From: Burkholderiaceae bacterium
Lineage (GTDB): Bacteria > Pseudomonadota > Gammaproteobacteria > Burkholderiales > Burkholderiaceae_E
Assembly (NCBI GenBank): GCA_024235875.1
Contig: JACKLP010000012.1
Span: 19,403-83,402 of the forward strand
DNA length: 64,000 nt
Direction: 5' to 3'
The notes beneath the pieces are model-generated. The model was not told where the DNA came from. It was given only the letters and a program-made list of their open reading frames with translations, and did not search any database. This document shows positions 42,039 to 51,902 of this stretch, in pieces; position 1 is the stretch's first letter; the number at the start of each line of letters is the position of its first letter. The translations under genes were made by a program, and so were the position numbers.

Positions 42039-42923
42039 GTGAGGAATCGTCTTCCTCTTGCCCGACTCAGGACCTTCGAGGTCGCGGCCCGTCTGCAGAG
42101 CTTTGCGCTGGCCGCCGCCGAGCTGCATGTCACGGCGTCGGCCGTGAGTCATCAGATCCGGGACCTGGAGCGTCATTTCGGTCTGGCGCTGTTCGAACGA
42201 GTTCATCGCCGCGTTCGCACCACGCCCGCCGGGCAGCGCTTGCACGACAGCCTGGTGCGCGTGTTCGATGCGCTCGAGGCCGCCTGCGCCGAAGTCGGTG
42301 CCGCGTCGGGAGGTACGAGGCTCGCCGTGCACTGTGCCCCGAGCCTGGCGATCAAGTGGCTCGGCCCCCGGCTCGCCGAGTTCATCACCGAGCATCCGGG
42401 CGTGGACCTGCGCCTGACGACGGGGGCCGATGCGCTCGACCTGGCCGTTGCGCGCCAGGTCGATGTCCATCTGAGCTATGGCAGCATGCCCGACGGAGAC
42501 GCACTCGAGGTCGGATCACTGGGCGAGGAGTGGATCGCTCCGCTGGTCGCGCCACGGCTGGTTCCGGCGCGCGCTCGCGTGACCGCCTTGCTGCAACGGC
42601 TGACGCTGATCGATTCGAGCCTGAGTCCCGTGGGCTGGCGCGAGTGGTTCGAACTCCAGGGCCTGCCGCTGCCGCCGCGCTCGCGCCTTGCTTTCGATCG
42701 CGCGGCGATGGCCATCGCCGCGGCGTCGGACGGGCTCGGCATTGCCCTCGAGAGCACGCGACTCGCCGCTCGCGAACTCGAGCGTGGTGAACTGGTGGTA
42801 CTGGGTTCCCGCCGGCTGCGACGCATGAGCCGACCGGTGCACTTTCTCGCCACGCGCCGCGATGATCGACATCGGCCCGAGGTCCGGGCCTTCGTCGAAT
42901 GGGTCACGCGCAGGGCGGGCTAG
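42039..42923 (+). CDS. LysR-family transcriptional regulator (GcvA-like)
   Basis: A 294-residue LysR regulator. The GTG at 42039 gives NRLPLARLRTFEVAARLQSF, the normal GcvA-subgroup N-terminus; ATGs at 41991 and 42009 are alternatives but fall inside the promoter-like region. The helix-turn-helix is FALAAAELHVTASAVSHQIRDLERHFGLALFERVHRRV. The effector domain follows, with LAVHCAPSLAIKWLGPRLAEF and a SYGSMPDGDALEVGSLGEEWIAPLVAP segment. It is divergent from the class II aldolase gene, its probable target. Confidence 0.9.
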   Translation: MRNRLPLARLRTFEVAARLQSFALAAAELHVTASAVSHQIRDLERHFGLALFERVHRRVRTTPAGQRLHDSLVRVFDALEAACAEVGAASGGTRLAVHCAPSLAIKWLGPRLAEFITEHPGVDLRLTTGADALDLAVARQVDVHLSYGSMPDGDALEVGSLGEEWIAPLVAPRLVPARARVTALLQRLTLIDSSLSPVGWREWFELQGLPLPPRSRLAFDRAAMAIAAASDGLGIALESTRLAARELERGELVVLGSRRLRRMSRPVHFLATRRDDRHRPEVRAFVEWVTRRAG

Positions 42924-42924
42924 C

Positions 42925-43106
42925 GCCGGTCACTCGACCGTGACCGACTTCGCCGCAAGCCACGCAACCTGCCAAAGCCGGTCACTCGACCGTGACCGAC
43001 TTCGCCATCAAGATAGGTTTGTGGCTACGGCCGGGCGCTGGGCGCCCTTGACTTCGCTTGCGCGAAGTCAGCCTTCGCCGCAAGCCACGCAACCTGCCAA
43101 AGCCGG

Positions 43107-43131
<25 letters not shown>
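42925..43131. repeat. repeated copies of the glmS 3' end with inverted arms
   Basis: A 30-base unit carrying the last codons and stop of glmS occurs three times, at 42925-42954, 42977-43006 and 43102-43131 (the last is the real gene end). A larger exact 59-base direct repeat is 42948-43006 and 43073-43131. The linker holds the 15-mer AAGCCACGCAACCTG (42957-42971 and 43082-43096), which is the inverse of CAGGTTGCGTGGCTT inside glmS (43131-43145). Between the repeats are two hairpins: GGGCGC-TGG-GCGCCC (43033-43047) and TGACTTCGC-TTGC-GCGAAGTCA (43049-43070). Confidence 0.9.
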
Positions 43132-44960
<1,829 letters not shown>

Positions 44961-44983
44961 GGGTCTTTACTCCGGTTCCAGTC

Positions 44984-46348
44984 TCAGGCCGCCGACTTCT
45001 TCTTCGTCGGTCGTTGCCAGTTGTCTATCGTGACCTGTCTCGCCCGCGAGACGGTGAGCTTGCCCGCGGGCGCGTCCCGCGTGAGGGTCGTGCCCGCGCC
45101 CAGGGTGGCGCCCGCACCGACCCGCACCGGTGCGACGAGCTGAGTGTCGCTGCCGATGAAGGCATCGTCCTCGATGACGGTACGGAACTTGTTCGCGCCA
45201 TCGTAGTTGCAGGTGATGGTGCCGGCCCCGATGTTCACCCGCTCGCCCACCTCGGCGTCGCCGACGTAGGCCAGGTGATTGGCCTTGGAGCCCGCACCCA
45301 TGCGGGTGTTCTTCATCTCGACGAAGTTGCCCACGTGCGTGTGCTCGGCCAGTTCGGTGCCCGGGCGCAGGCGTGCATAGGGACCGATGCGTGCGTCGGC
45401 GCCGATTCGTGCATCCTCGACGTGGGTGAACGGCAACAGCTGCGCACCCGCGCCGATGGTGGCATTGCGGATCACGCAGTTCGCGCCGATCCGGGCGCCG
45501 TCGCCGATCGTGACGACGCCCTCGAAGACGCAATTGACGTCGATCGAGACATCGCGCCCGCATCGGAGCGTACCGCGCACGTCGATGCGGGCCGGATCGG
45601 CGAGCATGACGCCGTCGTCCATCAAGCGCCCGGCCAGGTCGGCCTGGAAGATGCGCTCGAGTTCGGCCAGCTGGCGCTTGCTGTTGACGCCCAGCGTCTC
45701 CCATTCGGCGTCGGGATGCGCGGCCACGACCGCGACGCCGTCGGCCACGGCGGCCGCCACCACGTCGGTCAGGTAGTACTCTGCCTGCGCGTTGCTGTTG
45801 GACAAGCCCGCGAGCCAGCGCTTGAGGGCCGGCGTCGGCGCGATCATGATGCCGGTGTTGATCTCGCGGATGGCCAGCGTCGCGTCGTCGGCATCCTTTT
45901 GTTCGACGATGCGAACGATGCGATCGCCGTCGCGAACGATGCGTCCGTATCCGCTGGGGTCGTCGAGCACGACGGTCAGCAGCGCCAGCCGATCGGAACC
46001 GGCGGCATCGACCAGCCGGCGCAATGTCTCGGGCCGGGTCAGGGGCACGTCGCCATAGAGCACCAGGGTGGGGACCGAATCGTCCAGTTCGGGGACCGCC
46101 TGCATGACGGCGTGCCCGGTTCCCAGCTGGGGCGCCTGCAGGGCCCAGCGCAGGTCGTCGGCCGCCATCGCGGTGGGCACCTGCTCGCCGCCGTGGCCGT
46201 AGATCACCACGAGCCGATTGGGCTGCAGGCTGCGCGCACAGTCGAGGACGTGGCCGAGCAAGGGCTTGCCGGCCAGTGGGTGCAGGACCTTGGGCAAGTC
46301 GGAGCGCATCCGCTTGCCCATGCCGGCGGCCAGTACGACGATGTTCAT
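44984..46348 (-). CDS. glmU: bifunctional UDP-N-acetylglucosamine pyrophosphorylase/glucosamine-1-phosphate acetyltransferase
   Basis: A 454-residue bifunctional enzyme completing UDP-GlcNAc synthesis for peptidoglycan and LPS. The N-terminal uridyltransferase has LAAGMGKRMRSDLPKVLHPLAGKPLL (about 6-31) and LYGDVPLTRPETL. From about residue 250 a left-handed beta-helix of hexapeptide repeats carries the acetyltransferase (GRDVSIDVNCVFEG, VEMKNTRMGAGSKANHLAYVGDAEVG, the catalytic histidine being in NHLAY). A lysine-rich tail ends the protein. It is upstream of glmS, the usual pair. Confidence 0.97.
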   Translation of the reverse strand: MNIVVLAAGMGKRMRSDLPKVLHPLAGKPLLGHVLDCARSLQPNRLVVIYGHGGEQVPTAMAADDLRWALQAPQLGTGHAVMQAVPELDDSVPTLVLYGDVPLTRPETLRRLVDAAGSDRLALLTVVLDDPSGYGRIVRDGDRIVRIVEQKDADDATLAIREINTGIMIAPTPALKRWLAGLSNSNAQAEYYLTDVVAAAVADGVAVVAAHPDAEWETLGVNSKRQLAELERIFQADLAGRLMDDGVMLADPARIDVRGTLRCGRDVSIDVNCVFEGVVTIGDGARIGANCVIRNATIGAGAQLLPFTHVEDARIGADARIGPYARLRPGTELAEHTHVGNFVEMKNTRMGAGSKANHLAYVGDAEVGERVNIGAGTITCNYDGANKFRTVIEDDAFIGSDTQLVAPVRVGAGATLGAGTTLTRDAPAGKLTVSRARQVTIDNWQRPTKKKSAA

Positions 46349-46548
46349 TTTTTCAGTCGATTCAGTGCCTTACGGCGATCTTCGGGGGACCATCGCGCGA
46401 TGGCGTCGGCTACCGTCGTCGCGGCATCGGGGCCATCACCCGTATGCTCGCACGACGGCCGCATCCATGCCGTCGCCGAACACACAACGGCTTCGCGCAG
46501 TCGCGAGCATACGCAGGCCGACACCGCGATGTCGACGAAGAACCGCAC
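46345..46548 (-). CDS. possible small protein upstream of glmU
   Basis: A 67-codon frame whose stop overlaps the glmU ATG by 4 bases. Its last 25 residues (VADAIARWSPEDRRKALNRLKK) look protein-like and helical, and the 4-base overlap is typical of coupled genes. The first part is odd (Cys-rich, VSACVCSRLREAVVCSATAW) and contains an 11-base inverted repeat, and no strong ribosome-binding site is seen. It may be a real leader gene or chance. Confidence 0.35.
   Translation of the reverse strand: MRFFVDIAVSACVCSRLREAVVCSATAWMRPSCEHTGDGPDAATTVADAIARWSPEDRRKALNRLKK
46441..46513. repeat. 11-base perfect inverted repeat in the glmU leader region
   Basis: CGTATGCTCGC (46441-46451) and GCGAGCATACG (46503-46513) are exact reverse complements about 50 bases apart. 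The adjacent ACGAC and GTC could extend the stem with a bulge. The repeat lies 93 bases upstream of glmU, in the leader of a possible glmU-glmS transcript. Confidence 0.6.
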
Positions 46549-46579
46549 ACTCGGGAGCAGGTGGCGACGATCGGTCGCT

Positions 46580-48040
46580 TCAGGATGTTCGGGGATCGGT
46601 CTTCAGGTGCGCCGAGTGGGGGCGGCGCTCGGTGAACAGTTGGGGGCCCAGGCTGCCGATCAACATCCCGGCAATGGCCGCGGCCAGCCCGATGAGCTGG
46701 GGGGGCACCAGCGTGTCGCCGTACAGGTTCAGGCACGACAGCCAGGTCGCGATCCCCGCCATGATCGATAGCAATGCGCCCTGGACCGTCGCACGGCGCC
46801 AGTACACACCGGCTGCCAGCGGCACCAGCGCGCCCACCAGCGTGACCGAGTAGGCCTGCTGGATCATCTGGTACATGGTGCTGCGCGAATTCAGCGCGAA
46901 CGCGGTGGCCCCCGCGCAGAACAGCACCAGTACGGTGCGCAGAAGCATCAGGAAGCGTCGGTCCGAGATCCTGGGCATGAACGGTCGCAGGACGTTCTCG
47001 GTGAACAAGGCCGTGGGCGCCAGCAGCGCGCCCGACGAGGTGGACAGGATCGCCGAGAGCAGGGCGCCGAAGAACATCACCTGCGCCCACAACGGCGTCC
47101 GGTTCAGGATCAGTTCGGGCAGGATGCGCTGGATCTCGCGCTCGTCCTCGGACTTGAACAGGTCGGCGAAGGACGGATCGATGACGATCGCGGAGAACGC
47201 GATGAACATCGGCACGAAGGCGAAGCAGAAATACGCCACCGCGCCCAGTACCGTGCCGCGAACCGCGGTCTTCTCGTTGCGCGCACTGGTCACGCGCTGG
47301 AACACATCCTGTTGCGGGATCGAGCCGAGTGCCATCGTCAGGAAGGCGGCGCCGTAGGCGATCCAGGCCTTGGCGTCGCCGGTGGGCCACGGATCGAGCT
47401 TGCCCGCCGTGCGCGCGGCCTCGATGACGCGACTCGGACCGCCGGCCAGATCGCCCACGAAGCCCGCGATGAGCAACAGCCCGATCACGATGACGATCGT
47501 CTGGATCAGGTCGGTCAGCGCGAGCGACCACATGCCGCCGAACAGGGTGTAGAAGATCACGATACCGGCGCCGAGCAGGATGCCGGTCGACAGCGAGATC
47601 GCCCCGCCGGAGAGCACGTAGAACACCAGCCCGAGCGCCGTGAGCTGGGCGGAGGTCCAACCCAGGTAGGAGAGCGTGATCGACAGGCTGGTGATCACCT
47701 CGATCGACTTGCCGAAACGCTGCCGGTAGTAGTCGCCGATCGTCAGGAGGTCCATGCGGTACATGACCCGCGCGAACAGCAGCCCGAACAGGATCAGCGA
47801 GAAGCTGGCGCCGAAGGGGTCGGCCGGGATGCCGCTGAGGCCATCGCGGCTGAACGTGGCCGAGACCGAGAGTACGGTCTCGGCGCCGAACCAGGTGGCG
47901 AACACCGTGGCGGTGTTCATGTACAGCGGCAGGCTGCGGCCGGCGATCAGGAAGTCCTTCGAGTTGTGCACCCGGCGGGCGGCATAGAGCGCGATCAGGA
48001 TCGTCAGAACCAAGTAGACCAGCACCAGCCAGACCAGCAT
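46580..48040 (-). CDS. sodium:solute symporter family protein
   Basis: A 486-residue SSF (LeuT-fold) transporter. GGGAG seven bases before the ATG at 48040 decides the start, giving MLVWLVLVYLVLTILIALYAARR as the first membrane helix. About 13 helices follow. SSF features include KDFLIAGRSLPLYMNTATVFATWFGAETV (about 33-61), GGMWSLALTDLIQTIVIVIGL and QDVFQRVTSARNEKTAVRGT. It is closest in pattern to the proline/pantothenate/uncharacterised Na+ symporters. No nearby gene points to the substrate. The 231 bases between it and glmU may hold the glmU promoter. Confidence 0.92.
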   Translation of the reverse strand: MLVWLVLVYLVLTILIALYAARRVHNSKDFLIAGRSLPLYMNTATVFATWFGAETVLSVSATFSRDGLSGIPADPFGASFSLILFGLLFARVMYRMDLLTIGDYYRQRFGKSIEVITSLSITLSYLGWTSAQLTALGLVFYVLSGGAISLSTGILLGAGIVIFYTLFGGMWSLALTDLIQTIVIVIGLLLIAGFVGDLAGGPSRVIEAARTAGKLDPWPTGDAKAWIAYGAAFLTMALGSIPQQDVFQRVTSARNEKTAVRGTVLGAVAYFCFAFVPMFIAFSAIVIDPSFADLFKSEDEREIQRILPELILNRTPLWAQVMFFGALLSAILSTSSGALLAPTALFTENVLRPFMPRISDRRFLMLLRTVLVLFCAGATAFALNSRSTMYQMIQQAYSVTLVGALVPLAAGVYWRRATVQGALLSIMAGIATWLSCLNLYGDTLVPPQLIGLAAAIAGMLIGSLGPQLFTERRPHSAHLKTDPRTS

Positions 48041-48125
48041 CGCGTCGCTCCCTGTACGCACACCGCGGACCGAAGATTCGAACCGAATTGTAAGGTCGCC
48101 GCCGGCCCGGTGTCCGGGTCGGCTT

Positions 48126-49742
48126 TCAACCGAGGCGCCGGGGGACGGGGGCCGTCTCGGTCGGTCCGTCGATATCGACGACCTCGACGATCCAGGGCAG
48201 AGCCAGGGCGATCAGCAGCAGCACCAGCGCCACCGTCATCCAGCGAAGCATCCGCCGGGTGCGCCGCTGCTCGGCGATCAGCGTGGCGAGCAGGCGGTCG
48301 GTGCCGGGGCGCTCGGACGGGCTGGCCTGGCGCGCGAGCGTGGCGTGGAGCAGGCGTGGCAACTGGGGCAGCAGCGCCGGCCAGCGTGGCGCCTCGCGTT
48401 GTACCCGCTCGAGCAAGCCGCGCCAGCCCACCTGCTCGGACATCCACTGCTCGAGAATCGGCTTGGCGGTGACCCAGAGATCCAGGTCCGGGTCGAGTTC
48501 CCGACCGAGCCCCTCGATGTTGAGCAGTGTCTTTTGCAGCAGCACGAGCTGGGGCTGGATCTCGACCTTGAAGCGCCGCGAGGCCTGGAACAGCCGCAGC
48601 AGGACCAGCCCGAGCGAGATCTCCTTGAGCGGGCGATCGAAGAAGGGCTCGCACACCGCGCGGATCGCGCCTTCGAGCTCCTCGACTCGGGTATCGGCCG
48701 GAACCCAGCCCGACTCGATGTGCAGCGCCGCGACCCGGTGGTAGTTTCGCTGGAAGAACGCCAGGAAATTCTGCGCCAGGTACTCCTTGTCGAACTCGGA
48801 CAGGGTGCCGACGATGCCGAAATCCAGCGCGATGTAGCGATTGAAATCGTGTTCGCCAATGCCCACGAGGATGTTGCCCGGGTGCATGTCGGCATGGAAG
48901 AAGCCATGGCGGAACACCTGGGTGAAGAAGATCTCGACGCCGTCGCGCGAGAGCTTCTTCAGGTCGATGCCGGCCTCGCGCATCCGCGCGATCCGCCCGA
49001 TCGGGATGCCTTCCATTCGCTCCATCGTCAGCACGTCGTTCGCACACCAGTCCCAGAACATCTCGGGGATTCGCAGCAGGTCGCTGTCGGCGAAGTTGCG
49101 CTTGAGCTGGGCGGCGTTCGCGGCCTCGCGCAGCAGGTCGAGCTCGTCGTGCAGGTACTTGTCGAACTCGTCGATGACATCGAGTGGCCGAAGCCGCCTC
49201 GCATCGTCGGAGACCCGCATCAGCAGGGTGCCGGCGGTGCGCAGCAGTTCGAGATCGCGGTCGATCACGGCGGCCATGCCGGGGCGCAGCACCTTGACCG
49301 CGACCGGCCGGCCATCGGGCAGCTCGGCGAAATGGACCTGGGCGATCGAGGCCGAGGCCACCGGTTCGCGATCGAAGTGCGCGAACAGCACGTCGATGGG
49401 GCGACCCAGCGTCTTCTCGATCGTCGCGATCGCGAGCTCGGGGGCGAATGGCGGCACGCGGTCCTGCAGCAGGGCCAGCTCGTCGGCGATGTCGGGCGGA
49501 AGCAGATCGCGACGCGTCGACAGCACCTGGCCGAACTTGACGAAGACCGGGCCCAGTCGCTCGAGTGCCTCGCGAAGTCGCTGGCCGCGCGGCGCCTCGA
49601 GCCGACGCCCGATTCGCATCAGCCGGGCCAGCCGCAGCAACCAGCGCGAGCCGGCGTGCTGGCTGGCACCGGTGACGACGATCTCGTCCAGGCCCGCGCG
49701 CCACGCCACGATGGCGATCTTCGCCAGTCGCGTCAGTCTCAC
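48126..49742 (-). CDS. ubiB: UbiB ubiquinone biosynthesis kinase-like protein
   Basis: A 538-residue membrane-associated atypical kinase/ATPase of the ABC1/ADCK family needed for ubiquinone synthesis. The start is GTG 49742, overlapping the ttcA stop (GTGA). Hallmarks are the KxGQ motif in GPVFVKFGQVLSTRRDLLP (about 64-82), an alanine-rich loop EPVASASIAQVHFAEL (about 121-136), and HADMHPGNILVGI with the metal-binding ALDFGIVG. Two C-terminal transmembrane helices lie within the last 50 residues (MLRWMTVALVLLLIALALPWIVEV). It is usually near ubiE/ubiJ in other species but not here. Confidence 0.95.
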   Translation of the reverse strand: MRLTRLAKIAIVAWRAGLDEIVVTGASQHAGSRWLLRLARLMRIGRRLEAPRGQRLREALERLGPVFVKFGQVLSTRRDLLPPDIADELALLQDRVPPFAPELAIATIEKTLGRPIDVLFAHFDREPVASASIAQVHFAELPDGRPVAVKVLRPGMAAVIDRDLELLRTAGTLLMRVSDDARRLRPLDVIDEFDKYLHDELDLLREAANAAQLKRNFADSDLLRIPEMFWDWCANDVLTMERMEGIPIGRIARMREAGIDLKKLSRDGVEIFFTQVFRHGFFHADMHPGNILVGIGEHDFNRYIALDFGIVGTLSEFDKEYLAQNFLAFFQRNYHRVAALHIESGWVPADTRVEELEGAIRAVCEPFFDRPLKEISLGLVLLRLFQASRRFKVEIQPQLVLLQKTLLNIEGLGRELDPDLDLWVTAKPILEQWMSEQVGWRGLLERVQREAPRWPALLPQLPRLLHATLARQASPSERPGTDRLLATLIAEQRRTRRMLRWMTVALVLLLIALALPWIVEVVDIDGPTETAPVPRRLG

Positions 49743-50662
49743 GGCTGCTCTCGCCGGATGGGTCTGATCGGGATCGGGGTCGTCACGGTATCGGGTGCCA
49801 CCGCGCGCAGCGCCGGATCGGGGTCGAAGCCCAGCTCCGGTTCGCCCGGCGGCGTTTCGCCGGTCTCGAGCGCACCGAAGTCGAACAGGCCGCGATCCAT
49901 CAGGTGGGTCGGCACCACGCGCGACAGGGCCGCGAACGCATTGTCGACTCGGCCCGGATGGCGGCGCTCCCAGTCGCGAAGCATCTTCTTCATCTCCTGG
50001 CGCTGCAGGTTCGGCTGCGAGCCACACAGGTTGCAGGGAATGATCGGGAACTGCCGCCACTGCGCATAGGCCTCGAGGTCGCGCTCTTCGACGTAGGCGA
50101 GCGGGCGGACCACCATGTGGCGCCCGTCGTCCGAGACCAGCTTGGGTGGCATCGACTTCAGCTTGCCGCCGTGGAACAGATTGAGTAGGAAGGTCTCGAG
50201 GATGTCGTCGCGATGATGGCCGAGCGCGATCCGGGTGGCGCCGAGTTCATCGGCCAGGCGATACAGGATGCCGCGCCGAAGCCGAGAGCAAAGAGAGCAC
50301 ATCGTGCGGCCGGGCTCGATGACCCGCGTGACGATCGAGTAGGTGTCCTGGGTCTCGATCCGATAGGGCACGCCGATCCCGTCGAGGTAGCGCGGCAGCA
50401 CGTCGGCGGGAAATCCGGGCTGTTTCTGGTCGAGGTTGACCGCGATGATCTCGAAGTCCACCGGCGCGCGCTCGCGCAGCGTGAGCAGCAGGTCCAGCAA
50501 CGCGTAGCTGTCCTTACCGCCCGAGAGGCAGACCATCACGCGATCGCCCTCGCCGATCATCCGATAGTCGCCGATCGCCTGCCCGGTCAGGCGCAGCAAG
50601 CGCTTGTGCAACTTGTTTCGCTCGTAGTCGGCACGACGGGCGTCGCGCAGGCCCGCGGTCAT
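49739..50662 (-). CDS. ttcA: tRNA 2-thiocytidine(32) synthetase
   Basis: Thiolates C32 of certain tRNAs with an Fe-S cluster. It is 307 residues from ATG 50662, which overlaps the folB stop by 4 bases. The PP-loop is CLSGGKDSYALLDLL (about 45-59), followed by the two CxxC pairs CSLC (about 121-124) and CNLC (about 213-216), which hold the cluster, and GHHRDDILETFLLNLFHGGKLKSMPPKL. The C-terminal extension after residue 265 is low-complexity. Coupled on both sides to folB and ubiB by 4-base overlaps. Confidence 0.96.
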   Translation of the reverse strand: MTAGLRDARRADYERNKLHKRLLRLTGQAIGDYRMIGEGDRVMVCLSGGKDSYALLDLLLTLRERAPVDFEIIAVNLDQKQPGFPADVLPRYLDGIGVPYRIETQDTYSIVTRVIEPGRTMCSLCSRLRRGILYRLADELGATRIALGHHRDDILETFLLNLFHGGKLKSMPPKLVSDDGRHMVVRPLAYVEERDLEAYAQWRQFPIIPCNLCGSQPNLQRQEMKKMLRDWERRHPGRVDNAFAALSRVVPTHLMDRGLFDFGALETGETPPGEPELGFDPDPALRAVAPDTVTTPIPIRPIRREQP

Positions 50663-51048
50663 GGCCGGAACCTGAACACCTCGATGCCGACGGTGCGGCA
50701 ATCGGGATAGACGTGGGGCTTCTCGGTGCTGGCTCGTACCGCGCGCACGCCGGCCTGCTCGAAGCAGGCGTCGACGATGCGATCGAGCAGGGTCTCTTGC
50801 AGGTTGTAGTGCTTTTCGTCGGCGATCTCGACGATGCGGTGACGCAGGAAGTCGTAGTCGACCACGTCGCCGACATGATCCGACGCCGAGGTCGATTGCT
50901 CGATCGGGACGAACAGGTCGACATTGATCAGGACCCGCTGGCGCGCCGCGAGCTCGAAATCATGGAAGCCGATCGACGCGTCGATCGCGAAGTCGCTCAG
51001 GTAGATGCGCCGGCACCCGGCCAGGCGAGGATCGAGAAGTGCTGACAA
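50659..51048 (-). CDS. folB: dihydroneopterin aldolase
   Basis: Cleaves 7,8-dihydroneopterin in folate synthesis. It is 129 residues with the family pattern: IYLSDFAIDASIGFHDFELAARQRVLINVDLFV, a VVDYDFLRHRIVEIADEKHYNLQETLLDRIVD helix whose Glu is catalytic, and the ending RASTEKPHVYPDCRTVGIEVFR, whose lysine is the catalytic one. It sits between a pteridine-type SDR (8 bases upstream) and ttcA. Confidence 0.93.
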   Translation of the reverse strand: MSALLDPRLAGCRRIYLSDFAIDASIGFHDFELAARQRVLINVDLFVPIEQSTSASDHVGDVVDYDFLRHRIVEIADEKHYNLQETLLDRIVDACFEQAGVRAVRASTEKPHVYPDCRTVGIEVFRFRP

Positions 51049-51055
51049 GTTCGCC

Positions 51056-51880
51056 TCAACAGGAGTCGGTCGGGGTGAGGAACATCACGTCGCGTTCCGA
51101 CGCCAGCAGGTGCTGGCCGCCGTCGACGCACAGGTTGACGCCGGTGATCGCATGCGCGCCGGCCAGGTAGACCACGGCGTCGGCGATATCGGCCGGGTCC
51201 GATGAGCGTCCCATGGGCGTCATCGCGTGCGCGCGCTGGAAACCGGCCTCGGTCTGGCTGCCCGACACCATCGTGATCCCGGGCGAGACCCCGAGCACGC
51301 GCAGGCGCGGCGCGAAGGCCATCGCCATCATCCGGGTCGCGCCCAGCAGGCCGAACTTGGTCACCGTGTAAGAGAAGAAGTCGGGATTCAGGTTCTCGAG
51401 CTTCTGGTCGAGCAGGTTGATCACGACACCGGGCGGATGTGGCTCGGCTTCGGGGGCGCCGAGTCGTTCGTACAGGCGCCGCGCGAGCTGCATCGGCGCG
51501 GCCAGGTTGGGCCCTGCATGGGCGAGCAGGGTCTCGGTCGTGAACGAGGCCGGTGCATCGTAGGAGAACAGCGACGCGTTGTTGACGACTGCCGTCAAGG
51601 GCAGCGCGGCCGCGGCTTCATCGAACAGCCGGTCGACGTCGGCTCGCGAACCCAGGTCGCCCCTCACCGCCACCGCCCGGCGCCCGAGGGCGCGGATCGA
51701 GTCGACGGTTTCGTGTGCTTCGTCGGCCGAGCGCCGGTAGTGCACGGCCACGTTCCAGCCAGCCCGGGCCATGGCCAGCGCGATCGTGCGCCCGATCCGG
51801 CGGGCGGCGCCCGTCACGAGCACGCTACCCGCGCGTTGGTCCGTTCCGCCCCCCGACGATGAATCTGCTTCCGAGTTCAT
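51056..51880 (-). CDS. SDR oxidoreductase, FolM/pteridine reductase-like
   Basis: A 274-residue short-chain dehydrogenase. TGAARRIGRTIALAMARAGWNVAVHYRRS (about 23-51) has the TGxxxRIG and HYRRS variants of pteridine reductases and FolM, instead of TGxxxGIG. VVNNASLFSYD and YTVTKFGLLGATRMMA supply the NNAS and Tyr-x3-Lys catalytic motifs. It would reduce dihydrobiopterin, dihydromonapterin or dihydrofolate with NADPH. The folB gene 8 bases downstream agrees with a folate/pterin function. Confidence 0.88.
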   Translation of the reverse strand: MNSEADSSSGGGTDQRAGSVLVTGAARRIGRTIALAMARAGWNVAVHYRRSADEAHETVDSIRALGRRAVAVRGDLGSRADVDRLFDEAAAALPLTAVVNNASLFSYDAPASFTTETLLAHAGPNLAAPMQLARRLYERLGAPEAEPHPPGVVINLLDQKLENLNPDFFSYTVTKFGLLGATRMMAMAFAPRLRVLGVSPGITMVSGSQTEAGFQRAHAMTPMGRSSDPADIADAVVYLAGAHAITGVNLCVDGGQHLLASERDVMFLTPTDSC

Positions 51881-51902
51881 CGCCGGATTTTACAATCGGA
51901 GG

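Noticed and set aside
48062..48125. tRNA-like T-loop sequence (ATTCGAACC)
   Set aside because: No acceptor stem, D-arm or anticodon arm can be folded around it within the 64-base gap.
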